NCBI GenBank assembly: GCA_035633755.1
Contig: DASQEH010000058.1
Span: 1 to 42,374 of the forward strand
Direction: 5' to 3'
DNA from: DASQEH01 sp035633755
Lineage (GTDB): Bacteria; Actinomycetota; Actinomycetes; Propionibacteriales; Nocardioidaceae
DNA length: 42,374 bases
Both the position numbers and the translations under genes were made by a program. Shown piece after piece: positions 34,337-41,967 of this stretch. Each line of letters opens with the position of its first letter. Positions within the stretch are counted from its first letter, which is position 1. The notes under the pieces are model-generated. The model ran no database searches, was not told where the DNA came from, and saw only the letters and a program-made list of their open reading frames with translations.

Positions 34337-35200
34337 GTGCGAGTCGTCCTGCACGGTGTCCGCGGCTCGTCGGCGGCTCCCGGAGCGGAGTTCGTGCGTG
34401 TAGGCGGCAACACCTCCTGCATCGCGCTGACGCCGAAGAACGCCACTCAGCCGACCCTGCTCCTCGACGCCGGGACGGGGTTGTCCTCGGTGAGCGGGTC
34501 GCTCGACGGTGCCGCCTTCTGCGGCGACATCCTGCTCACGCACCTGCATTGGGACCACGTGCAGGGGCTCCCGTTCTTCCGCGCGGGAGACCGTGACGAC
34601 GCTGAGGTGAGGGTGATGCTTCCGGCGCAGGGAATCGCCACGCCCTCCGATGCCGGCTCAGCCGCATCCCTGCTGGCGAGGTCGATGTCGCCGCCGCACT
34701 TCCCGATCGGGCCGGAGGGTCTGCGCGGGCGGTGGACCTTCGATGCCGTCGAGGCCGGCCAGTTCACCGCCGGAGGCTTCCTGGTGACAGCGATCGACGT
34801 GCCCCACAAGGGAGGGCGTACTTTCGGGTATCGCATCGAGGGGGACGGAGTCAGCCTGGCGTACTTGCCCGACCATGACCCCGCAACCGACGATGGCCCG
34901 GGTCTCGAGCTCGCCGACGGGGTCGACGTGCTGTGCCATGGTGCCATGTTCGCCGACCGCGACCGTGAGCTGGCGCATGCGTATGGGCACGCCACGATGG
35001 GGGAGACCCGCCGCCTGGCGACGGGGGCGGGCGTCGGCTCGCTCGTCCTCATCCACCACGCGCCGTCGCGCACCGACGACCAGGTCGAAGTGCTGGCGCG
35101 CGAAGCCGGCACCCAGGACCCACCAACGGTCATCGGCCGCGAAGGCGATGTGGTCCTCGACTCTGCGCTGCTGCAGCCGGTGCCTACCGCGGCTCCGTAG
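34337..35200 (+). CDS. Metallo-beta-lactamase-fold hydrolase
   Basis: A 287-residue soluble MBL-fold protein of the RNase Z/PhnP-like branch. The metal motif is H69-L-H71-W-D73-H74; it opens VRVVLHGVRGS and GGNTSC, as in PhnP-like phosphodiesterases and cyclic-nucleotide phosphodiesterases. Later ligands are in DVPHKGGRTFGYRI, YLPDHDP and VLCHGAMF, with the closing GHATMGETRRLA and LIHHAPSRTDD. The substrate is unknown. GTG 34337 has AGGAGG (34321-34326) upstream with 10 nt spacing, and homology begins there; GTG 34313 is less likely. The gene starts only 45 nt after tmRNA and could receive readthrough from ssrA. Confidence 0.88.
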   Translation: MRVVLHGVRGSSAAPGAEFVRVGGNTSCIALTPKNATQPTLLLDAGTGLSSVSGSLDGAAFCGDILLTHLHWDHVQGLPFFRAGDRDDAEVRVMLPAQGIATPSDAGSAASLLARSMSPPHFPIGPEGLRGRWTFDAVEAGQFTAGGFLVTAIDVPHKGGRTFGYRIEGDGVSLAYLPDHDPATDDGPGLELADGVDVLCHGAMFADRDRELAHAYGHATMGETRRLATGAGVGSLVLIHHAPSRTDDQVEVLAREAGTQDPPTVIGREGDVVLDSALLQPVPTAAP

Positions 35201-35215
35201 CCGGCCGGCGCGGAC

Positions 35216-36724
35216 TCAGCCGCGACGCGGACGGGCCGACTGCCTCGTCGAGCTTCTGTCCTTCTCGTGACCCGAGCGTGGCGAGCTGACGGGATCCGCA
35301 CTTCCTCGGGCGTCCTTGTCCTCGTACATGGCGGCGTCCGCACGACGCAGGATGCTGTCCGGGTCATGCCGGTCGGTGATGAAGGCGACGCCGATGCTCA
35401 CCGACAGGTGGAGCAGGCTCTGGTCGACCACGATCGGCGCGGCGACGGCGCGGCGTAGCCGTTCGGCCAGCTGGCGCGCCCTGGCTGGAGTCGTGTCCTC
35501 GGCCACCACCACGAACTCGTCACCGCCCAGCCGCGCGACCGTGTCGGTGCGTCGGCTGGCACCGGCGAGCCGTTGCGCGACCACGATGAGCACCCGGTCC
35601 CCGGCAGCGTGGCCGTACGTGTCGTTGACCGACTTGAACCCGTCCACGTCGCAGAACAGGACCGCCCCTGGTCTGCCCCTGACCTGAGCGCTCGCGACGG
35701 CCTCGGAAAGCCGCGTCAGGCATGTGTGCCGGTTCGGGAGGCCGGTCAGGTCGTCGTGACCGGCCCGGTGCGCGAGGTCCTCGCGGATCGCCCGGCGGTC
35801 GCTGATGTCCTCGATCTGGGCGATCATGTGCTGAGCATCGCCCTCGGCGTTGGACACGACCGACGAGGTGACAGCGACCCATACGGTGCTTCCGTCCCCG
35901 TGGACGTAGCGCTTCTCCACGTGGAACACCGGCGTGCTTCCGGCGGCCGCGCTATCGAGGAAGTCCATTCCGCTTCCGCGGTCATCCGGGTGCGTGACGT
36001 CCAGGAAGCGTAGAGCCAGCAGTTCGTCCTCGCTGCGGCCCACGATGGAGCACAAGGCGGGGTTGACCCGAAGGAAACGACCCCGGTCGACGGGGGAGAG
36101 GGAGACCATGGCCATGCCGATTCCCGCACCCTCGAAGGCGAGCCGGAACGCCTCCTCACTGGTGCGCAACCGTTCGGTCAGCCGTGCGTTGTCGATGGCG
36201 ATCCCCGCCTGTGCAGCGAACATCTCGAGCATCTCCTGCTGGAGCTTGTCCGGGAGCCGACCGCCGCGGGGGAGGTCCACCGACAGCATCCCGACCAGCT
36301 CGCCGGCCGGTGAGGACAACGGCGCGAACAAGGCGTCCTGCGGATGCCATGCATCCGGCTCATCCGCCGGACCGATGTCGGGCACCCATCCCTGTCCCTC
36401 ACCGTTGGGCAGTCGGTCGTGGGGGACGAAGCGCAAGTTTCCCCAGTGGTCCGCAAGGGCGAACTCCTGCTCGAACGCGTCGGCGGGGGAGCGCTGCCGC
36501 AACAGCTCCTGGCAGGCCCGAGGGTCGCCGGCCACGGCGAGCACCTCGAACGACTTGTCCACGTGCACGTAGTTGACCACGGCCACATCGAACCCGACCA
36601 CGTCGACGACACCGTCGACGACCGCCTGCAATGTCTCAGTCAGGGTCCGGCAGCCATTCACCTTGCCGATGAGGTCGTGCAGCCGCCGCAGGGCCGCGAA
36701 GTCGGGGTGCTCAGCTGCAGGCAT
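35216..36724 (-). CDS. GAF-PAS-GGDEF diguanylate cyclase
   Basis: A 502-residue cytoplasmic diguanylate cyclase that makes c-di-GMP. A GAF domain (about 15-185) is followed by a linker helix, a PAS/PAC domain (about 190-320; FEGAGIGMAMVSLSP, VNPALCSIVGRSEDELL, then IEDISDRRA) and a GGDEF domain (about 330-485). The active-site motif is intact GGDEF at 400-404. The product-inhibition I-site RxxD is at 391-394, five residues before it. There is no EAL domain and no TM segment, so it senses an internal signal. ATG 36724 has GGGAGG (complement of 36729-36734) 4 nt upstream; GTG 36751 has no site. It converges on the MBL gene with 15 nt between stops. Confidence 0.93.
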   Translation of the reverse strand: MPAAEHPDFAALRRLHDLIGKVNGCRTLTETLQAVVDGVVDVVGFDVAVVNYVHVDKSFEVLAVAGDPRACQELLRQRSPADAFEQEFALADHWGNLRFVPHDRLPNGEGQGWVPDIGPADEPDAWHPQDALFAPLSSPAGELVGMLSVDLPRGGRLPDKLQQEMLEMFAAQAGIAIDNARLTERLRTSEEAFRLAFEGAGIGMAMVSLSPVDRGRFLRVNPALCSIVGRSEDELLALRFLDVTHPDDRGSGMDFLDSAAAGSTPVFHVEKRYVHGDGSTVWVAVTSSVVSNAEGDAQHMIAQIEDISDRRAIREDLAHRAGHDDLTGLPNRHTCLTRLSEAVASAQVRGRPGAVLFCDVDGFKSVNDTYGHAAGDRVLIVVAQRLAGASRRTDTVARLGGDEFVVVAEDTTPARARQLAERLRRAVAAPIVVDQSLLHLSVSIGVAFITDRHDPDSILRRADAAMYEDKDARGSADPVSSPRSGHEKDRSSTRQSARPRRG

Positions 36725-36772
36725 CGCGCCTCCCGGCCTCGAAGCGAGCACAGGCGTCGCTCACTGAGCCAT

Positions 36773-36785
36773 CTTACGCGGTAAG
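36773..36785. promoter_or_regulatory. Inverted repeat CTTAC-GCG-GTAAG upstream of the GGDEF gene
   Basis: Arms CTTAC and GTAAG are perfect with a 3-nt centre. On the minus strand the sequence includes TAAGAT (36776-36771), a TAnnnT -10 candidate for the diguanylate cyclase gene about 50 nt downstream, so a protein bound here could block that promoter. Confidence 0.4.
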
Positions 36786-36836
36786 TCAGCGTCGTGTCGC
36801 TGAGTGGAATACCGTCCGTATGCCTCGACGTTACGC

Positions 36837-36869
36837 TCGTTGACAGTTCAACGATGCCCGCAACAAGAT
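36837..36869 (+). promoter_or_regulatory. Promoter with overlapping operator palindrome for the LLM operon
   Basis: A perfect -35, TTGACA (36840-36845), has 18 bp to CAAGAT (36864-36869). Over the -35 lies an 18-bp palindrome TCGTTGA-CAGT-TCAACGA (36837-36854), with 7-bp perfect arms. The TTGA-N4-TCAA core resembles MarR- or TetR-family operators. The start ATG 36880 has its own GGAG site, so this gene is leadered. Confidence 0.6.
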
Positions 36870-36879
36870 GGAGTCCGCC

Positions 36880-38037
36880 ATGCAGTTCGGTGTTTTCACG
36901 GTCGGAGACGTAACCGCCGACCCCACGACCGGTCGAGTCCCGTCCGAGGCCGAGCGCATCAAGAGCATGGTCGCCATCGCGCAGAAGGCCGAAGAGGTGG
37001 GTCTCGACGTCTTCGCCACAGGTGAGCACCACAACCCGCCGTTCGTCCCCTCCTCGCCGACGACGATGCTCGGCTACATCGCGGCCCGCACCCAGCGCCT
37101 GATCCTGTCGACGGCTACGACCTTGATCACGACGAACGACCCGGTGAAGATCGCCGAGGACTACGCCATGCTGCAGCACCTCGCCGACGGGCGAGTCGAC
37201 CTGATGATGGGGCGGGGAAACACCGGCCCTGTCTATCCCTGGTTCGGACAAGACATCCGCGACGGGATCGCGCTGGCTGTGGAGAACTACGCCCTGCTGC
37301 ACCGCCTCTGGCGCGATGACGTCGTGGACTGGGAAGGCCGGTTCCGGACGCCGCTGCAGGGATTCACCTCCACCCCGCGGCCGCTGGACGGCGTCCCGCC
37401 GTTCGTCTGGCACGGCTCCATCCGCAGTCCCGAGATCGCCGAGCAGGCCGCGTACTACGGTGACGGCTTCTTCGCCAACCACGTCTTCTGGCCGACCGAG
37501 CACTACGTGCGACTGATCGGCTTGTACCGGGCGCGCTTCGAGCACTACGGCCACGGTGCGGCTGACCAGGCGCTGGTGGGACTCGGGGGCCAGGTCTTCA
37601 TGCGCAAGAACTCACAGGACGCGGTTCGCGAGTTCCGGCCGTACTTCGACAACGCCCCCGTGTACGGGCACGGACCGTCCCTGGAGGAGTTCACTCGTCA
37701 GACCCCGCTCACGGTGGGCAGCCCGCAGGAGGTCATCGAGAAGACGTTGACGTTCCGCAACCACTTCGGCGACTACCAGCGTCAGCTGTTCCTGATGGAT
37801 CACGCGGGGCTTCCGCTCAAGACGGTGCTGGAGCAGCTGGACATCCTCGGTGGTGAGGTGATCCCCGTCCTGCGCAAGGAGCTGGATGCCCTGCGTCCGC
37901 CTCACGTGCCCGACGCACCGACCCATGCCACCCTCAGAGCCGCGGCGAACCAGGTCCGGGCCGCTTCGAACTCGCCCGGGACCGACGAGGTACTGATGTC
38001 GTCGTCGGAGCCCAGCCTGGGGGGTATCGCACGATGA
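36880..38037 (+). CDS. LLM-class flavin-dependent oxidoreductase (CE1758-like)
   Basis: A 385-residue luciferase-like monooxygenase. The sequence MQFGVFTVGDVTADPTTGR, VFATGEHHNPPFVPSSPTTMLGYIAART, TNDPVKIAEDYAMLQHLADGRVDLMMGRGN and PPFVWHGSIRSPEIAEQAAYYGDGFF follow the TIM-barrel fold and the CE1758 actinobacterial subgroup. It would use reduced flavin and O2 on an unknown substrate. ATG 36880 is chosen because the family begins MQFG and GGAG (36870-36873) lies 6 nt upstream; ATG 36868 lies inside the promoter. The stop overlaps the next start (ATGA). The downstream FMN reductase is the natural source of reduced flavin. Confidence 0.93.
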   Translation: MQFGVFTVGDVTADPTTGRVPSEAERIKSMVAIAQKAEEVGLDVFATGEHHNPPFVPSSPTTMLGYIAARTQRLILSTATTLITTNDPVKIAEDYAMLQHLADGRVDLMMGRGNTGPVYPWFGQDIRDGIALAVENYALLHRLWRDDVVDWEGRFRTPLQGFTSTPRPLDGVPPFVWHGSIRSPEIAEQAAYYGDGFFANHVFWPTEHYVRLIGLYRARFEHYGHGAADQALVGLGGQVFMRKNSQDAVREFRPYFDNAPVYGHGPSLEEFTRQTPLTVGSPQEVIEKTLTFRNHFGDYQRQLFLMDHAGLPLKTVLEQLDILGGEVIPVLRKELDALRPPHVPDAPTHATLRAAANQVRAASNSPGTDEVLMSSSEPSLGGIAR

Positions 38038-38654
38038 GCACCCGCAGCATTGCGGTCGTGACGGCCGGTCTGCGCCAACCGTCCTCGTCGCGGCTGCTTG
38101 CCGACCGGCTCAGTGATGCCACCGCGGCGGCCTTGGCCCAGCGAGGCTACGACAGCTCCATCGAAGTCGTGGAGGTCCGCGACCACGCCCATGATCTCGT
38201 CGACAACCTTGTCACCGGCTTCCCGCCGCCCGACCTGCGCCGGGTGATCGACATGGTGGTGGCGGCGGACGGCCTGATCGCCGTCAGCCCGATCTTCAAC
38301 GCTTCCTACAGTGCGCTGTTCAAGGCGTTCTTCGACGTCCTGGACGCCGAGGCGCTGACTGACATGCCTGTCCTGATGGGGGCAACGGGAGGAACCGAGC
38401 GCCACTCGCTAGCGCTCGACCATGCCCTCCGGCCGATGTTCAGCTATCTGCGCGCGGTGGCCACACCGACAGCGGTGTATGCGGCGTCGACGGACTGGGG
38501 GCGGACCGAGCAGGGCGCGAGTCGGTTGGCAGCGCGCATCGACCGCGGGGCAGCGCAGTTCGCCGACCTCGTGGCTGCTCGCCACGCCCGACCGGCATCG
38601 GACCCCCTGCTCGATATCACGCCGTTCGAGCAGCTGCTGCGCGGCAGCGACTAA
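38034..38654 (+). CDS. NAD(P)H-dependent FMN reductase (CE1759-like)
   Basis: A 206-residue flavodoxin-fold reductase. The N-terminal strand and phosphate loop IAVVTAGLRQPSSSRLLADRL bind FMN phosphate; VVAADGLIAVSPIFNASYSALFKAFFDVL supplies the isoalloxazine site; VLMGATGGTERHSLALDHALRPMFSYL is typical of CE1759-type reductases found next to CE1758-like monooxygenases. It overlaps the upstream gene by ATGA, so the two are translationally coupled and probably form a two-component monooxygenase. The last 30 residues are variable. Confidence 0.93.
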   Translation: MSTRSIAVVTAGLRQPSSSRLLADRLSDATAAALAQRGYDSSIEVVEVRDHAHDLVDNLVTGFPPPDLRRVIDMVVAADGLIAVSPIFNASYSALFKAFFDVLDAEALTDMPVLMGATGGTERHSLALDHALRPMFSYLRAVATPTAVYAASTDWGRTEQGASRLAARIDRGAAQFADLVAARHARPASDPLLDITPFEQLLRGSD

Positions 38655-38660
38655 CCACCT

Positions 38661-38695
38661 TCGCCGAGTCGCATCAGCGTCGAGCCTGTCGGCGA
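38661..38695 (+). other. Inverted repeat between FMN reductase and FUSC genes
   Basis: TCGCCGA (38661-38667) and TCGGCGA (38689-38695) are perfect 7-bp arms with a 21-nt loop, 7 nt after the reductase stop. It may end the LLM operon, or form an operator: TATCCT at 38696-38701 is a possible -10 for the next gene. Confidence 0.35.
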
Positions 38696-38742
38696 TATCC
38701 TGACCACTACTACGACGTCTGCTACGCACCGAGGTGAGAGCC

Positions 38743-40023
38743 GTGTCAGGCACCGTCGTCCGAATGTTGCGAGACTCGTGGGTCGGCGCCGTCGCCCTCA
38801 TCCGTGAGCGCGGTGGCAAGGCCGTCGAACGTGCACTGCGGCTGACGGGGGCAGCCACCGCCGCCTACCTTGTGGCTGAGCAGCTCTTCCCCGGAAGCCG
38901 TCCGCTCCTCGCGCCCTTGACGGCGCTCCTGGTGGTCCAGGTCACGCTGTACAGCACCTTGACGAGCAGTGTGCAAAGAGTCACCAGCGTCGTGGCCGGT
39001 GTGTTCATGGCGCTGCTGTTCTCCGACGTCTTCGGGTTCGCCTGGTGGAGCCTCGCGGCGATGATCGCCGGGTCGATCCTCATCGGCCAGCTGCTACGGC
39101 TGCGTGACCAGCTGCTCGAGGTCCCCATCAGCGCGATGCTCGTCCTGGCGGTAGGCGGTGCCGGGGGTCCGGCAGCGGGCCGCATCACCGAGACGTTGGT
39201 GGGAGCCGCCGTCGGCGTGCTCTACCAGATCCTGCTGCCGGGTCCCGTGCAGTCGCGGTCAGCCGGCGAGGCGGTGGAGTCGCTCGCCTCGGACATGGCC
39301 GACCAGCTCAGCCGGATGGCCGATGAGCTGAGCGCTGGGGTGTCCGTCGACAAGGCCGAGCGCTGGCTCGAGCAGACTCGCCGCCTGGCCGCGCAGATCC
39401 CACGACTGGATCGGGTCCTGGTCGAGGCCGACGAGAGCCGCAAGCTCAACGTGCGAGCGATCGGCACGATGGACGCCGCCCCCAGCCTGCGCAGCGGCCT
39501 GGACGCTCTCGAGCACTGCACGGTCGCCTTCCGCGGCCTGTGCCGGGCGATTCTGGACCAAGCGCGTGCGGCGGAGCCTGGGGACGAGGAGGGCTACTCC
39601 CTCGAGGTGCGCGAAGTTTTCGCTGTCCTGCTGATCGACCTGTCGTCGGCCGTCCGGTCGTTCGGCAGACTGGTCCGAGCCGAGTCCGAGACAGCCGGCA
39701 CGCCCGACGAAGCGGCGCTCGCATCTGCGCTCGACACCGTTCGGGAGGCCCGGGTGCGGTTGACTGAGCTGCTCATGCTCAACCCTCGCAGCGACTCAGC
39801 CCACTGGGAGCTCCAGGGAACGATCCTCACGAGCGTCGAGCGGGTGCTGCGTGAGATCGACGTCGAAGAGAGGACGCGGCAACGAAATCGACGCCTGCGT
39901 GAGTGGCAGGAACGAGCACCTGCGGCACAGGCGGTCGACCGTCTGCGCGCCACGTCGAGAATCGTGGTGAAGCGACCTTTGCGTCGGCGAAACGGCCCGA
40001 CGGAGACGGATCTGCACGAGTAA
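38743..40023 (+). CDS. FUSC/aromatic acid exporter-type membrane protein
   Basis: A 426-residue protein. The N-terminal half (about 25-165) has about five TM helices in the FUSC/ArAE arrangement: TGAATAAYLVAEQLFP, PLLAPLTALLVVQVTLYSTLTSSVQRVTSVVAGVFMALLF, then GRITETLVGAAVGVLYQILLPGPV. The cytoplasmic C-terminal half (about 175-426) is long and helical, with a very basic end. Members of this superfamily export aromatic acids; the substrate here is unknown, though the neighbouring flavin monooxygenase pair makes a small aromatic plausible. GTG 38743 follows GAGG (38731-38734) with 8 nt spacing; the in-frame GTG 38734 overlaps that site. Confidence 0.85.
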   Translation: MSGTVVRMLRDSWVGAVALIRERGGKAVERALRLTGAATAAYLVAEQLFPGSRPLLAPLTALLVVQVTLYSTLTSSVQRVTSVVAGVFMALLFSDVFGFAWWSLAAMIAGSILIGQLLRLRDQLLEVPISAMLVLAVGGAGGPAAGRITETLVGAAVGVLYQILLPGPVQSRSAGEAVESLASDMADQLSRMADELSAGVSVDKAERWLEQTRRLAAQIPRLDRVLVEADESRKLNVRAIGTMDAAPSLRSGLDALEHCTVAFRGLCRAILDQARAAEPGDEEGYSLEVREVFAVLLIDLSSAVRSFGRLVRAESETAGTPDEAALASALDTVREARVRLTELLMLNPRSDSAHWELQGTILTSVERVLREIDVEERTRQRNRRLREWQERAPAAQAVDRLRATSRIVVKRPLRRRNGPTETDLHE

Positions 40024-40124
40024 GCGCCGAATACGGTGCCAAATCGTTGTGCAACGGGCTTTCGCGAACGGGACGAGTCATGCCATCCTTCACCCAACTC
40101 ACCACCGGCTTGCAGGAGGAACTG

Positions 40125-41045
40125 ATGCGCGGTCAACGCGTGGCGCTGTCTTTGATGTCCGTCCTTGCCCTGTCGCTCGCGGCGTGCGGCGAAGGCGAGA
40201 GCTCGTCCGAGGGCGCCGAGGACCCGACAGCAGCCTCCGGTGACACGGTGTGTGGCGCCACCGACGCCTCGGGCGACCTGCTCGCGCAGATCTGCGAGGA
40301 GGGCACCTTGACGGTGTCGACGGACCCGAAGTATCCGCCGCAGTCCGCCCTCGACCCGGAGACGAACGAGTACGAAGGTTTCGACATCGACGTGGCGACT
40401 GAGATAGCCACCCGCCTCGGCGTCGATATCGCCTGGGAGACCCCGGCGTGGCAGGCCATCACGTCGGGAAGCTGGAACGGTCGCTGGGACATGAGCGTCG
40501 GCTCGATGACCCCGACCAACGACCGGCAGAAGGCGCTGCACTTCACCCAGCCCTACTACTTCACTCCTGCCGTGGCGCTGGTTCATGAGGACAACACGAG
40601 CATCTCCGATGTGAGCACAGACCTGGACGGAACGACGATCGGAGTCTGCAGCGGCTGTACCTACGAGCAGTTCATCAACGGCGACCTCGAGATCAAGGGC
40701 TTCACCTTCGACTTCGTCATCGACGACGCCAAGGCCGTGGGCTACGACACCGACACCGACGCCTTGAACGACCTGGCGCTCGGTGACGGCACCCGGCTTG
40801 ACGCCGCGATGACTTCGCTCACGACCGGGCAGGGCTTCATCGACGCAGGCAAGCCCGTCAAGATCGTCGGGGAGCCTGTCTTCTACGAGCCGCTCGCCGC
40901 CGCCATCGACAAGAACGCATCCCCGGACCCGGCTGCGTTCGTCGAGGCCGTGGATGGCATCGTCGGTGAGATGCACTCCGATGGAACCCTGACCAAGTTC
41001 TCGAAGAAGTGGTACGGCGGAACGGACCTGACGGTCCGGCAGTGA
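40125..41045 (+). CDS. Amino acid ABC transporter substrate-binding lipoprotein
   Basis: A 306-residue family 3 solute-binding lipoprotein for a polar amino acid or similar compound. The signal peptide ends in a perfect lipobox LAAC (C21), followed by an acidic Ser/Gly linker. The two-lobe SBP_bac_3 domain starts at LTVSTDPKYPPQSALDPETNEYEGFDIDVATEIATRLG and includes WDMSVGSMTPTNDRQKALHFTQPYYFTPAVALV. ATG 40125 has AGGAGG (40114-40119) 5 nt upstream; the long frame before it is non-coding. The stop overlaps the permease GTG. A dyad CGTTG-TG-CAACG at 40045-40056 may be its operator. Confidence 0.95.
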   Translation: MRGQRVALSLMSVLALSLAACGEGESSSEGAEDPTAASGDTVCGATDASGDLLAQICEEGTLTVSTDPKYPPQSALDPETNEYEGFDIDVATEIATRLGVDIAWETPAWQAITSGSWNGRWDMSVGSMTPTNDRQKALHFTQPYYFTPAVALVHEDNTSISDVSTDLDGTTIGVCSGCTYEQFINGDLEIKGFTFDFVIDDAKAVGYDTDTDALNDLALGDGTRLDAAMTSLTTGQGFIDAGKPVKIVGEPVFYEPLAAAIDKNASPDPAAFVEAVDGIVGEMHSDGTLTKFSKKWYGGTDLTVRQ

Positions 41046-41962
41046 GCTCACCCGCACCTGGCGATGGGGCACCGCAGCAACAAGGTGACCGCCTGGAGCG
41101 GATGTCTCTCGCCTTCGCGCGTGTTCCGTTCCAGGCAAAGGTCGCGGTCGTATGGCTGGTGATCTTCGCCGTCCTCGCGTCGTTCTTCTGGGTAGCGAAG
41201 TTCGACCTCGCCTGGATGCAGGACAAGTTCACCTTCATCCTCGCCGGCCTGCGGTACACGCTCGTCACGGCAGTCCTGGGGATCATCCTGGCGGTCCTCC
41301 TTGCGGGCATCGGGGCACTGGGGCGGATCTCCCGGAACCCCATCGCCTATGGGGTCTCGGGCTTCTACGTGTCCTTCTTCCGCGGCACACCGCTCATCGT
41401 GCAGATGTTCTTGATCTACTCCGCACTACCGCAGGTGGGAAGCAACCTGGAGGAGCGGTTTCCCGGGCTCGGCCAAGGCTTCAACGAGAACTTCGTTCTG
41501 ACTGCCCTGGTGGCGGGGATCTTGGCCCTCGGCCTCAACTACGGTGCCTATCTGACCGAGATCTTCCGGGCCGGCATCCAGTCGGTCAGCGGTGGGCAGG
41601 GAGAGGCCGCCGACGCCTTGGGTATGACCTATGGCCAGAAGATGCGTAAGGTCGTCCTGCCGCAGGCTTTCAGGGTGTCCATTCCACCTACCGGCAACGA
41701 GTTCATCGCCATGATGAAGGACACTGCCCTCGTGTCGTTCCTAGGGGTCGCCTTGGCGCAGGCGGAGATGTTCCGCCGGGCCTCGTACATCGGGACCTCG
41801 GAGTTCAAGAGCATGGAGGCCTTGCTGGTTGCCGCGGGCCTGTACTGGACGCTGACCGGGATCTTCACGTTCTTCCAGCGTCGCCTCGAGGCGAGGCTCG
41901 AGCGGGGCTATGTCCGTACCGCCGTCGGCAACGGGCCCACTGTCACCGGACAGGGACACTGA
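41042..41962 (+). CDS. Amino acid ABC transporter permease (HisM/GlnP family)
   Basis: A 306-residue inner permease. After a polar N-tail, TM segments begin near residue 38 (VAVVWLVIFAVLASFFWVA). The core has GLRYTLVTAVLGIILAVLLAGIGALGRIS, FYVSFFRGTPLIVQMFLIYSALPQ, the EAA loop GGQGEAADALGMTYGQKMRKVVLPQAFRVSIPPTGNEFI, and a final TM before RRLEARLERGY. Only one permease gene lies between the binding protein and the ATPase, so a homodimer is likely unless a second lies beyond the window. GTG 41042 overlaps the upstream stop by GTGA; the ATPase ATG follows 5 nt after its stop. Confidence 0.94.
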   Translation: MSSPAPGDGAPQQQGDRLERMSLAFARVPFQAKVAVVWLVIFAVLASFFWVAKFDLAWMQDKFTFILAGLRYTLVTAVLGIILAVLLAGIGALGRISRNPIAYGVSGFYVSFFRGTPLIVQMFLIYSALPQVGSNLEERFPGLGQGFNENFVLTALVAGILALGLNYGAYLTEIFRAGIQSVSGGQGEAADALGMTYGQKMRKVVLPQAFRVSIPPTGNEFIAMMKDTALVSFLGVALAQAEMFRRASYIGTSEFKSMEALLVAAGLYWTLTGIFTFFQRRLEARLERGYVRTAVGNGPTVTGQGH

Positions 41963-41967
41963 CCGCG

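Noticed and set aside
36556..36564. Further DnaA box TTGTCCACG inside the GGDEF gene
   Set aside because: One mismatch at the last base and within coding sequence; likely chance.
40045..40056. CGTTG-TG-CAACG dyad as a firm operator for the ABC transporter
   Set aside because: Arms are only 5 bp and no clear promoter overlaps it; kept only as a remark under the binding-protein gene.
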